Shown piece by piece: positions 17,947-24,079 of a DNA stretch of 64,000 nt. Under the pieces are notes generated by a model that ran no database searches, had not been told where the DNA came from, and was given only the letters and a program-made list of their open reading frames with translations. A program made the translations under genes and the position numbers. The stretch's first letter is position 1; each line of letters starts with the position of its first letter. This stretch comes from Acidipropionibacterium sp. (GTDB lineage: Bacteria; Actinomycetota; Actinomycetes; Propionibacteriales; Propionibacteriaceae), in the NCBI GenBank assembly GCA_022647765.1, contig JALCLH010000006.1, positions 124,001 through 188,000 on the forward strand, read 5' to 3'.

Positions 17947-18209
17947 CGGCGGGCGTCCTCGGCGTGGTCGTCTTCTTCGTAGAGGTCGTCGCGCGTCCAG
18001 CCCGCACCGGCGCTGGTGCCTGAGTGGGTGCGGGAGAACTCCACGAATGCTCGCGCGGCTCGTCGGCGGCGTTCTTGTACCGAGTCGCTCTGTGCGTACT
18101 CGATGAGCCGGTCGGAGAGGTACCGGTTGACGGATTCGCCGCGTTCGATGGCGCGGATGCGCGCTCTGCGCAGCGTGTCGTCGTCCACGGTGATCGTCAG
18201 GTTTGCCAT
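17943..18209 (-). CDS. vapB: VapB-type antitoxin
   Basis: 88 aa. N-terminal ribbon-helix-helix (MANLTITVDDDTLRRARIRA, then GESVNRYLSDRLIEYA) for operator binding, and a C-terminal tail with an aromatic/acidic stretch (RDDLYEEDDHAED) that would block the PIN active site. A TACACT hexamer at 18216-18221 lies six nt before the ATG with no Shine-Dalgarno, so the operon is probably leaderless. Confidence 0.9.
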   Translation of the reverse strand: MANLTITVDDDTLRRARIRAIERGESVNRYLSDRLIEYAQSDSVQERRRRAARAFVEFSRTHSGTSAGAGWTRDDLYEEDDHAEDARR

Positions 18210-18290
18210 ACGGCTAGTGTAACACTGAACCCGTGCTACACGAGTCCTTGTGGGGGCCGTTCGTTGCTCGGATCTGCGATGCGCAGACTG

Positions 18291-19172
18291 TCAACGATGT
18301 TCTGGGTTGTCCCGTCGCTGGAGTCGAACCTGGCGGGGGGGGGGGGGGTAACCTTCTGCCCTCATCGCCCGGGCCAGACTCGACCCGTTGGAAAATTGGG
18401 CGTGCGCCGCGATCTGGTCGATTCCGAGTGGGTCGTAATCGGCATTGCGAAGCAATGAGACGGCGTACTCAATTCGTGCGCGCCGAATCTCATGGCGCGG
18501 GCTGGTGCCGCTCTCGGCGAGGACCCGCTCAAGCGTTCTCACCGAGACATTGCAGTCCTCGGCAACGGCAGTGGCATCGAGCAGAGGATCTGTGCATCTG
18601 GCGGCGATGGCCGATCGCGCGGTGGTGAGGAGATCGCGCTGTTTCGGCGGACTCGTCAACTGGACGCGGTTCAGCACGAGCGCGGAGATCATCTCCTGCA
18701 CGAAGCGCTCGAGCGAGTAGCGGTCGATCGCGCTCAAGGGTTCCTCTGCGCCCGAGCTCAACTCGACGAGAAAAGCGGTGACCGATCGCGAGAGCAGCGT
18801 CGGACCGTTGATCGTCATCGGCTCGTCGATGGGGAGGTCGATGACGTCGTTGAGCACGGCCTCGGGCACCGTGAGGGTCAGAAGATGGCTGTGATCGCGG
18901 GCCCAGAGCCAGGACGGGTGGGCCCCGCGCAGCAGGAGCAGATCGCCTTCTGCCAGTGATGGAGAGTCGACCCCCAGCGCAATCTCTCCACGGCGCAGGA
19001 TGAGCAGCTGAGCTCCGGGGTTCTGACCGAGCGGCGCCTCGAACGCGCCCGGCTCCACGAACCAGAGTGCGACTTCGGCATCGCGGAGGAGCACCGGTTG
19101 GCCGAGCTGATGCGGCTTGCGAGAGTCCGCGGAGGCGCCCGCGCTCGCTGCAGCATCACTCTGCACACTCAT
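18291..19172 (-). CDS. AraC-family transcriptional regulator
   Basis: 293 aa. The N-terminal cupin-like domain (residues about 25-120, including GAQLLILRRGEIALGVDSP) probably senses a ligand. The C-terminal double HTH (about 190-285) includes LLDATAVAEDCNVSVRTLER and DQIAAHAQFSNGSSLARAMR. The last helix is followed by GYPPPPRQVRLQRR, where relatives usually have a tPRQVR motif, so the C tract lies in a functional spot. AGGAGG precedes the ATG. It is divergent from the Tat-exported protein gene across 239 bp, so it may control that gene. Confidence 0.85.
   Translation of the reverse strand: MSVQSDAAASAGASADSRKPHQLGQPVLLRDAEVALWFVEPGAFEAPLGQNPGAQLLILRRGEIALGVDSPSLAEGDLLLLRGAHPSWLWARDHSHLLTLTVPEAVLNDVIDLPIDEPMTINGPTLLSRSVTAFLVELSSGAEEPLSAIDRYSLERFVQEMISALVLNRVQLTSPPKQRDLLTTARSAIAARCTDPLLDATAVAEDCNVSVRTLERVLAESGTSPRHEIRRARIEYAVSLLRNADYDPLGIDQIAAHAQFSNGSSLARAMRAEGYPPPPRQVRLQRRDNPEHR
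18335..18348. repeat. 14-G homopolymer tract inside an AraC gene
   Basis: An uninterrupted run of 14 G (14 C on the coding strand) encodes a PPPP stretch 15 codons before the end of the AraC regulator. The current length keeps the frame. Tracts this long slip readily during replication and are also prone to sequencing error. Confidence 0.85.
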
Positions 19173-19411
19173 GAGCCCCTCCTATCGCTGAGGTATCGGC
19201 TGGAATTCTGCCGAGACTCTATCGTGGTGTGTTGCACTTTGATGACATCACACCGGATTCGCCAAGTTTCGTACTTGGATCGCCAAATGGGGGTTTCTGG
19301 TTCGACTTTCCGACGGATGACGCTTTGACTGTCGAATGGCCGGAGCGGCGTACATCGTCTCTCATGCCGGAGCATTCGCAAGGCGCTTCATTGCGCAAGA
19401 AGGGTTGAATC

Positions 19412-19906
19412 ATGGAAGACTTGAACAAGCCGGTCTCGCACGCCGCCGGCACCTCGCGACGCACCATCCTCAAGGGTGCTGCATGGACCGCTCCGGTGGT
19501 CGCCGCTGCTGCCGCAGTCCCAGCATGGGGCGCCGACAGTGGCGTGACGCCCCCGCCGCCGGTCGATGCGACGAGCTACCAGACGACAGGCGCCTCAGTA
19601 CAAGGCGGAAAGCCCGCCTACCTCGCCGCATTTGGTGTGGACGATGCTGGCAATGACGCGAAGATCCCGGACGGTGCGATCATCACCTTGACTGTTGATC
19701 CTTCCACCGCGGATGGAACTGTGGAGGTCGTCGTCGGCAGCGCGAGCGCTCCCGTCGAGAAGCCCGACGGCACATGGACGATTTACCCAACCCCGGGTGA
19801 GACGCGGCTGAGAGTAGCTGCCACCTTCCCGAAGGGCACCACTGGGACCATCACGCTCAGTGGTGGCGGTATACTTCCCGCGTCCTCCAGTGTCGCCTGG
19901 AACTAG
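19412..19906 (+). CDS. Tat-exported protein of unknown function
   Basis: 164 aa. A twin-arginine signal (TSRRTILKGAAWTAPVVAAA, cleavage probably after PAWGA near residue 41) targets it for export in folded form. The mature part is about 120 residues, beta-rich and Gly/Thr/Val-rich, with no Cys and no anchoring motif. It resembles an immunoglobulin-like or surface-associated domain. I do not recognise a family. The divergent AraC regulator upstream and a strong terminator downstream (20039-20074) make it a single-gene unit. Confidence 0.75.
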   Translation: MEDLNKPVSHAAGTSRRTILKGAAWTAPVVAAAAAVPAWGADSGVTPPPPVDATSYQTTGASVQGGKPAYLAAFGVDDAGNDAKIPDGAIITLTVDPSTADGTVEVVVGSASAPVEKPDGTWTIYPTPGETRLRVAATFPKGTTGTITLSGGGILPASSSVAWN

Positions 19907-20038
19907 AACTAGGACGGTAACTCTCGCTCTCCCAGAGTGAAATCAAGGAACGTCAGAGCCATAGCGCTGTAGAGACAGTGGTTCGCTCGTCACAGACGGT
20001 CGACGCCGTTCGGCTGAAGCTCTGAGTTCGTGACAAAT

Positions 20039-20074
20039 GGGGCCGGTGCACATTGCGTGCACCGGCCCCATTTT
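20039..20074 (+). terminator. Rho-independent terminator after the Tat-exported gene
   Basis: The stem ggggccggtgcac (20039-20051) pairs perfectly with gtgcaccggcccc (20057-20069) around attgc, followed by a short T run (attttgg). This is a classical intrinsic terminator in a GC-rich genome. Confidence 0.88.
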
Positions 20075-20145
20075 GGTCTGCACCCCGATGCTCCCATCCT
20101 CTGGGCTGGGCGCATGTCCCACCTACCACCTTGACGGCGGGTGCC

Positions 20146-20246
20146 GCCGACCTGGTGGCGGAGCGCTCGAGGTTCCGCACGGTTGATGAAGCTCGCGCTC
20201 GTCTCCATGCGCACGGGTGAGCATCTGCCCGGCGATCAGGCCGAGG
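20146..20246. repeat. 101-bp duplicate of the phd 3' end
   Basis: Identical to 20753-20853 except for about two bases. It carries the last 25 or so codons of a Phd antitoxin and the first codons of its toxin, without the rest of either gene. It is left over from a second toxin-antitoxin copy. Confidence 0.85.
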
Positions 20247-20254
20247 ATGCCGGT

Positions 20255-20430
20255 GTCCCCGCCGGTCGAGGTGCGCAAGCTCGCAGTCCGAGGAGCCCTG
20301 ACCGCCCATGGTCACGGCGTCTACACCTATCGCGGCGTCCCCGCCAAGCAGACACGCAACCGCCATTGCGGTGGCCCTGGCCGGTGAGGACGCCTTCCTC
20401 CAGCGCGAGTCCGTCTTCGACACTTCGGCA
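20255..20430 (+). pseudogene. Remnant of an AbiEi-type antitoxin
   Basis: Translation gives VRKLAVRGALTAHGHGVYTYRGVPAKQ in one frame and, after a one-base shift near 20360, TAIAVALAGEDAFLQRESVFD in another. Together they read like the central part of an AbiEi-type winged-helix antitoxin (the GVYTY and AFLQRESVFD landmarks). Both ends are missing. It begins straight after the phd duplicate, so two different toxin-antitoxin relics are fused here. Confidence 0.6.
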
Positions 20431-20557
20431 CCGATATGTATGTGACCGCGTCGAGTAACTTGCTCTCGAAAGAACCGGCCGAGGGCTGTCGGAGTTCCTG
20501 AAGTCCCGGCGCCGCCAAAGTTCGAAGTTTGATCCACTGAGTTGCTAGAATGGCTGC

Positions 20558-20827
20558 ATGACGACGCCTCTGCATGTTCCTGCCACGTTGGCCACGAGGA
20601 AGGGTGCGGGCTACTTGGCGGAGCAGGCCGCCGACCGCACTGTCATCCTGACCAACCACGGCAGGCAGACCGCGGTCGTGATGAGTCCCGAGCACTATGA
20701 CGAGCTGGTCAGGACTTTGCGTGAGGCCGCCGATACCTTGGTGGCCGGGGTTGCCGACCTGGTGGCGGAGCGCTCGAGGTTCCGTACGGTCGATGAAGCT
20801 CGCGCTCGTCTCCATGCGCACGGGTGA
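20558..20827 (+). CDS. Phd/YefM-family antitoxin
   Basis: 89 aa. YefM-type fold: RKGAGYLAEQAADRTVILTNHGRQTAVVMSPEHYDELVRTL is the usual DNA-binding and dimer part, and the tail RFRTVDEARARLHAHG would neutralise the toxin. It overlaps the toxin gene by 14 nt. A TAGAAT hexamer at 20546-20551 lies six nt before the ATG, suggesting a leaderless mRNA. Its 3' end is duplicated at 20146-20246. Confidence 0.88.
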   Translation: MTTPLHVPATLATRKGAGYLAEQAADRTVILTNHGRQTAVVMSPEHYDELVRTLREAADTLVAGVADLVAERSRFRTVDEARARLHAHG

Positions 20828-21560
20828 GCATCTGCCCGGCGATCAGGCCGAGGTTGTGCTGTCTGATGATGTGATCGATTGGATTGTGGATCATGTTACC
20901 GAGGATCAGCGCGACGAGATCCTTGATGACATTGTGGATTTGTTCGCTCAGCCGTGGGGCAAGCACCCGCTGTCCAATCGACGGCGGACGGATCGGCTCG
21001 CCGGGTTGAACACTGCGTCGACGCTGTCTGGGGATTATCGGATCGTGTTCCGTTCCAGCGTCGATCGTGGTGTCGGGTTGATCGAGATCATCGCGATCGG
21101 GCCGCGGTCGGGGCATCGGATATACGACGCGGTCAATGCCTTGATCGCTACTGGAAAACTCGATGAAGGGCTCGTTCAGCAGATCTGGGATCTGCTCGCG
21201 CTCTATCAGGACACCGCTGACCGGTTTGGGCTGGAGCTGTGGGATTACCGGCCGCCGGCCGCTCCCGACGGTCTGGTCAGGGCGGCGGCCGCATCTGGAG
21301 CGCTGCCTGCCGATAGCGCTCGATTGCTGTCGAGCGATGAGTTGATGGCGGCGATGGCTGACGCATGGGATCCCGTCACCGGGAAGCCTGATATTGAGCG
21401 GGCATTGGCCGCTGCTGTGCGTCGTGTGGCCGGTAGTTCGGATCCTGAACGTGTCCTCGCGCGACGCGAGGAGCCTCGTTGTGGCGTGCTCATGCCTCGG
21501 GCGCGCAAGCCGTGCATCCGTCGTCGCGGCCATCCCGGAGCTCACCGGGCAACGCCCTGA
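20814..21560 (+). CDS. RelE/ParE-like toxin with a long C-terminal extension
   Basis: 248 aa, against about 90 for ordinary RelE toxins. Residues about 10-110 form the RelE-like core (VVLSDDVIDWIVDHV, then LAGLNTASTLSGDYRIVFRS and the IIAIGPRSGHRIYD segment). The next 110 residues are helical and unlike the core, and the tail carries C-x10-C-x5-H-x3-H (CGVLMPRARKPC then IRRRGHPGAH), a possible zinc site. The start is inferred at ATG 20814, overlapping the antitoxin by 14 nt. The gene looks intact. Confidence 0.78.
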   Translation: MRTGEHLPGDQAEVVLSDDVIDWIVDHVTEDQRDEILDDIVDLFAQPWGKHPLSNRRRTDRLAGLNTASTLSGDYRIVFRSSVDRGVGLIEIIAIGPRSGHRIYDAVNALIATGKLDEGLVQQIWDLLALYQDTADRFGLELWDYRPPAAPDGLVRAAAASGALPADSARLLSSDELMAAMADAWDPVTGKPDIERALAAAVRRVAGSSDPERVLARREEPRCGVLMPRARKPCIRRRGHPGAHRATP

Positions 21561-21630
21561 CCAGGAGATGCGAGCCGAAGGCGGCGCGCAAGAGCACTGA
21601 CGCTTCGCACGGGCTGGTCGGGGTGAACGA

Positions 21631-21690
21631 TTCACTCGCGTAAGGCCTGGTCGAGCGCTGTCGATCCCGAACAGGACCCTTACGCGACAA
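21631..21690. repeat. ttttcactcgcgtaa-type palindrome, copy 3
   Basis: The arm ttcactcgcgtaagg (21631-21645) pairs with cccttacgcga (21678-21688); the outer part of the right arm is lost. The 25 bp before it (gcactgacgcttcg and following) match the same position before copy 4, so the repeat unit is longer than the hairpin. Confidence 0.8.
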
Positions 21691-21714
21691 GATCGCCTCA
21701 CAGACTCGACCCCA

Positions 21715-21753
21715 CTAAGCACCAACATACAAAAACTGTATACTGATGCTTAG
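21715..21753. promoter_or_regulatory. Inverted-repeat operator and -10 of the AbiEi gene
   Basis: ctaagcaccaacatac (21715-21730) and gtatactgatgcttag (21738-21753) match at 13 of 16 positions as inverted arms, and the right arm includes a tatact -10 hexamer. AbiEi-type antitoxins are known to repress their own promoters through inverted repeats, so this is the likely operator. Confidence 0.6.
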
Positions 21754-21768
21754 TGGAAGGGGTGATTG

Positions 21769-22413
21769 ATGGTCACGGGTCCGATGAAATTGCTGCGGGC
21801 GGTCGAGGCGGCACCGCTGCGGACCGTGCGGTATCAGGATGTCAGGCACATGGGTACCAACGTGTGGCGGGTGCTCGATGGTTTGGCCGACGATGGTCTG
21901 CTCACCCGGATCGCCCATGGGGTGTACACCGCTCCTCCGCCCGGTCGCGATGGGCGTGAGTGGAGGCCGGGTCTGGAGGCTGCTGGTCTGGCGATTGCGA
22001 GTGCTCGGCGGGGTGAGCGGCAGGCGGTTCTGATGGGTGTGGGGGCTGCCCGGTTCTGGGGTGCGGTTCCGCGGGCGATCGGGGACACGGTTGTGGCGGT
22101 GCAGAAGGTCGGTCTGCACCCGGTGCGGACCGTGGTGGGGACGGTTCATTTCGCGACTCGGGGGTTGGGTGCTGTGGAGGCGGTGCTCGGGGAGACGGAG
22201 TTGGGGCCGGGTCTTGTCACGACGCCGGCGCAGACGTTGTTCGACTTGGTGATGAGGCCTGGTCAGGGGGGTGAGCCCGAGGTGGCGCGTGATGCTGTGG
22301 CTGCGATGGCGGGCCAGGTGGACGTGGCGGATTTTCGCGGTCTTGTTGCTGCTGCGCCTCGGGTCAGTGCCGAGGTGCGGCGGGTGGCGCGTGAGATGGG
22401 AGACGCTCAATGA
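21769..22413 (+). CDS. AbiEi-type antitoxin/transcriptional repressor
   Basis: 214 aa. A winged-helix N-terminus (KLLRAVEAAPLRTVRYQDV, then VWRVLDGLADDGLLTRIAHGVYTAPP) is followed by the AbiEi C-terminal domain (AVLMGVGAARFWGAVPRA, then TPAQTLFDLVMRPG). In type IV systems this protein represses the operon and counters the nucleotidyltransferase toxin. I prefer the ATG at 21769 over the TTG at 21766 because AAGGGG lies upstream. Its stop overlaps the ATG of the toxin fragment (22410), but that partner is truncated. It is thus an antitoxin without a working toxin. Confidence 0.82.
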   Translation: MVTGPMKLLRAVEAAPLRTVRYQDVRHMGTNVWRVLDGLADDGLLTRIAHGVYTAPPPGRDGREWRPGLEAAGLAIASARRGERQAVLMGVGAARFWGAVPRAIGDTVVAVQKVGLHPVRTVVGTVHFATRGLGAVEAVLGETELGPGLVTTPAQTLFDLVMRPGQGGEPEVARDAVAAMAGQVDVADFRGLVAAAPRVSAEVRRVAREMGDAQ

Positions 22414-22556
22414 GTCGACCGGTTCCAGGGGTGTTGTCCGATGAGGACTTGGCGGCCGTGGAAGAGATGTTCGGTGTGGGGGAGGCGCAGGTGCGCCGGG
22501 ATCATCTGATCTCGCACGTCCTGGCCGCGCTCTCGGCTCTCGTTGGTCGCGCATAG
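22410..22556 (+). pseudogene. Truncated AbiEii-type toxin (5' fragment)
   Basis: 48 codons, MSRPVPGVLSDEDLAAVEEMF to HVLAALSALVGRA. This matches the N-terminal helices that precede the nucleotidyltransferase core in AbiEii-like toxins. The frame ends in TAG just before the FGGTALS-type catalytic region would start, and 80 bp later a palindrome (22639-22716) begins. The start overlaps the AbiEi gene by four nt, as in complete systems. Confidence 0.65.
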
Positions 22557-22638
22557 GCACGGTTCTGAGGGTACGGATCCGTTGGATGGGTTTTCGACTT
22601 CGTGACGGAGCACTGACGCTTCGTATGGCCCGGTCGGG

Positions 22639-22716
22639 GTGAACTTTTCACTCGCGTAAGGCTTGGTCGAGCGCTGGCGGTGCCGAAGAGGGTCCTTACG
22701 CGAGTGAAAAGTTCAC
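22639..22716. repeat. ttttcactcgcgtaa-type palindrome, copy 4
   Basis: Perfect 22-bp arms: gtgaacttttcactcgcg plus taag (22639-22660) and the complement (22695-22716). The loop again contains ttggtcgagcgctgg. It sits between the truncated toxin and the yceI gene. Confidence 0.88.
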
Positions 22717-22773
22717 CCACCACCTCCGCCCCGGGGCGCAGAGACGCGCAGCCCCGGGGCGCAAGCGGACAGA

Positions 22774-23319
22774 TCAGGCCTGCTTGATGGCGCTGATCTC
22801 CAGCTCCAGGGTGATCTCATCGCTGACCAGCACGCCGCCGGTCTCCAAAGCGGCGTTCCAGGTGATGCCGAAGTCCTTGCGGGAGATCTTGGTCTTGCCC
22901 TCGAAGCCGATCCGGGTGTTGCCGAAGGGGTCCTTGGCCTCGCCGTCGAACTCGAACGGGATGGTGACCGACTTGGTGACTCCCTTGATGGTGAGGTCGC
23001 CGGTCAGCTCGAGGGTCTCGCCGTCGACGGAGGCGCTGGTGGAGGCGAAGGCGATGGTCGGGTACTTGTCGACCTCCAGGAAGTCGCCGGACTTGATGTG
23101 GCCGTCGCGGTCGGCGACGCCGGTGGTGAAGGAGTCCGTCTTGATGGTCACCGAAACCGCGGCGGAGGAGGGGTCGGAGCCATTGCCCGAGGCGGTGCCC
23201 TCGAAGTCGGTGAAGGAGCCGCGCACCTTGGTCACCATCGCGTGTCGGGTGACGAAGCCGAGGCGGGTGTGGGCGGGATCGATGGTGTAGGTGCCGTTGA
23301 GCTCAGCGAGAGTGGTCAT
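22774..23319 (-). CDS. YceI-family lipocalin-fold protein
   Basis: 181 aa. Typical YceI order: GTYTIDPAHTRLGFVTRHAMVTKVRGSF, then KTDSFTTGVADRDGHIKSGDFLEVDKYP, GDLTIKGVTKSVTIPFEF and FGNTRIGFEGKTKISRKDFGI. The family binds long isoprenoid-like lipids and is often induced by stress or acid. No signal peptide is present, so it is probably cytoplasmic. AGGAG precedes the ATG. It is divergent from the MarR gene, with an inverted repeat between the two starts that could coordinate both. Confidence 0.92.
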   Translation of the reverse strand: MTTLAELNGTYTIDPAHTRLGFVTRHAMVTKVRGSFTDFEGTASGNGSDPSSAAVSVTIKTDSFTTGVADRDGHIKSGDFLEVDKYPTIAFASTSASVDGETLELTGDLTIKGVTKSVTIPFEFDGEAKDPFGNTRIGFEGKTKISRKDFGITWNAALETGGVLVSDEITLELEISAIKQA

Positions 23320-23374
23320 TGAAATCTCCTGGTGGAAGTCCGGTGGCGCCGGGGGATCGGTGCCGGTCTGTTTG

Positions 23375-23417
23375 TTGACGTGTCACCCATCATGACGCAC
23401 ACTTGGTGACATGTCAA
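23375..23417. promoter_or_regulatory. MarR-type operator between yceI and marR
   Basis: ttgacgtgtcacc (23375-23387) and ggtgacatgtcaa (23405-23417) form inverted arms matching at 12 of 13 positions. The site lies between divergent starts and is the likely target of the MarR protein. It covers an upstream ATG (23411), which supports the later MarR start. Confidence 0.6.
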
Positions 23418-23494
23418 CCAGCGAACTGAGAGAATGTCCTCTGGCCGCGACGAGCGAAGTTGCGATGAGCGCCAGAACCGCGATGAGAGGGAGG

Positions 23495-23983
23495 ATGAGC
23501 GACATGAGTGAGGACCCGCCGTGGCTCGATGACCACCAGCAGCGCGTCTGGAGGCTCTGGCTCGATGTCACCAACGGCCTCCCGATGCTGCTCAACCGGC
23601 AACTCTCCCGCGACACCGACCTGTCCCTCCAGGACTTCGAGGTGCTGGTCAGCCTCTCCGAGACCGAGGGCCATTCGATGCGGGTGGTGGCCATGGCCGA
23701 CTCCATGCACTGGGAGCGCTCCCGGCTCTCCCACCAGCTCACCCGGATGGAGAAGCGCGGCCTGGTCTTCCGCGAGTCCTGTTGCACCGACGGTCGCGGT
23801 CAGGAGGTTCACCTCTCCGACAAGGGGTGGGACGCCGTTGTCGCCGCCGCCCCCGGCCACGCCGACCTGGTGCGCCGGGTGATCTTCGGAGGGCTCAACA
23901 TGGATCATCTCGACGAGCTGGAGAAGATCCTCAACCACATCCGCGACACCATGGCCGAGGAGAGGGACGCCCTCGGCTCCTGA
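23495..23983 (+). CDS. MarR-family transcriptional regulator
   Basis: 162 aa from MSDMSEDPPWLDDHQQ. The winged HTH is LSLQDFEVLVSLSETEGHSMRVVAMADSMHWERSRLSHQLTRMEKRGLV, and the wing RESCCTDGRGQEVHLS contains a CC pair that could sense oxidants or metals. I chose 23495 because GGGAGG precedes it and the upstream start lies in the operator. The divergent yceI gene is the obvious target. Confidence 0.87.
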   Translation: MSDMSEDPPWLDDHQQRVWRLWLDVTNGLPMLLNRQLSRDTDLSLQDFEVLVSLSETEGHSMRVVAMADSMHWERSRLSHQLTRMEKRGLVFRESCCTDGRGQEVHLSDKGWDAVVAAAPGHADLVRRVIFGGLNMDHLDELEKILNHIRDTMAEERDALGS

Positions 23984-24000
23984 CCATGTCTGCGCCGGTC

Positions 24001-24079
24001 ACTGCGAGAAATGCCAAGACGGCTGGCCGAGAGTGCCTCGCGTCGCGGGAACGGCGCCGGTTCCGTCGGTTCTCGCAGT
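24001..24079. repeat. ctgcgagaa-type palindrome, copy 2
   Basis: The tips actgcgagaa (24001-24010) and ttctcgcagt (24070-24079) pair perfectly, with inner imperfect pairing. The tips are the same as in the element at 5949-6025. It lies between the convergent MarR and AAA ATPase genes. Confidence 0.6.

Noticed and set aside
18305..18334. A tRNA T-arm-like string (ggttcgactcc on the minus strand) next to the G tract
   Set aside because: No acceptor stem, anticodon arm or CCA-like end can be built around it, and it lies in the AraC coding region.
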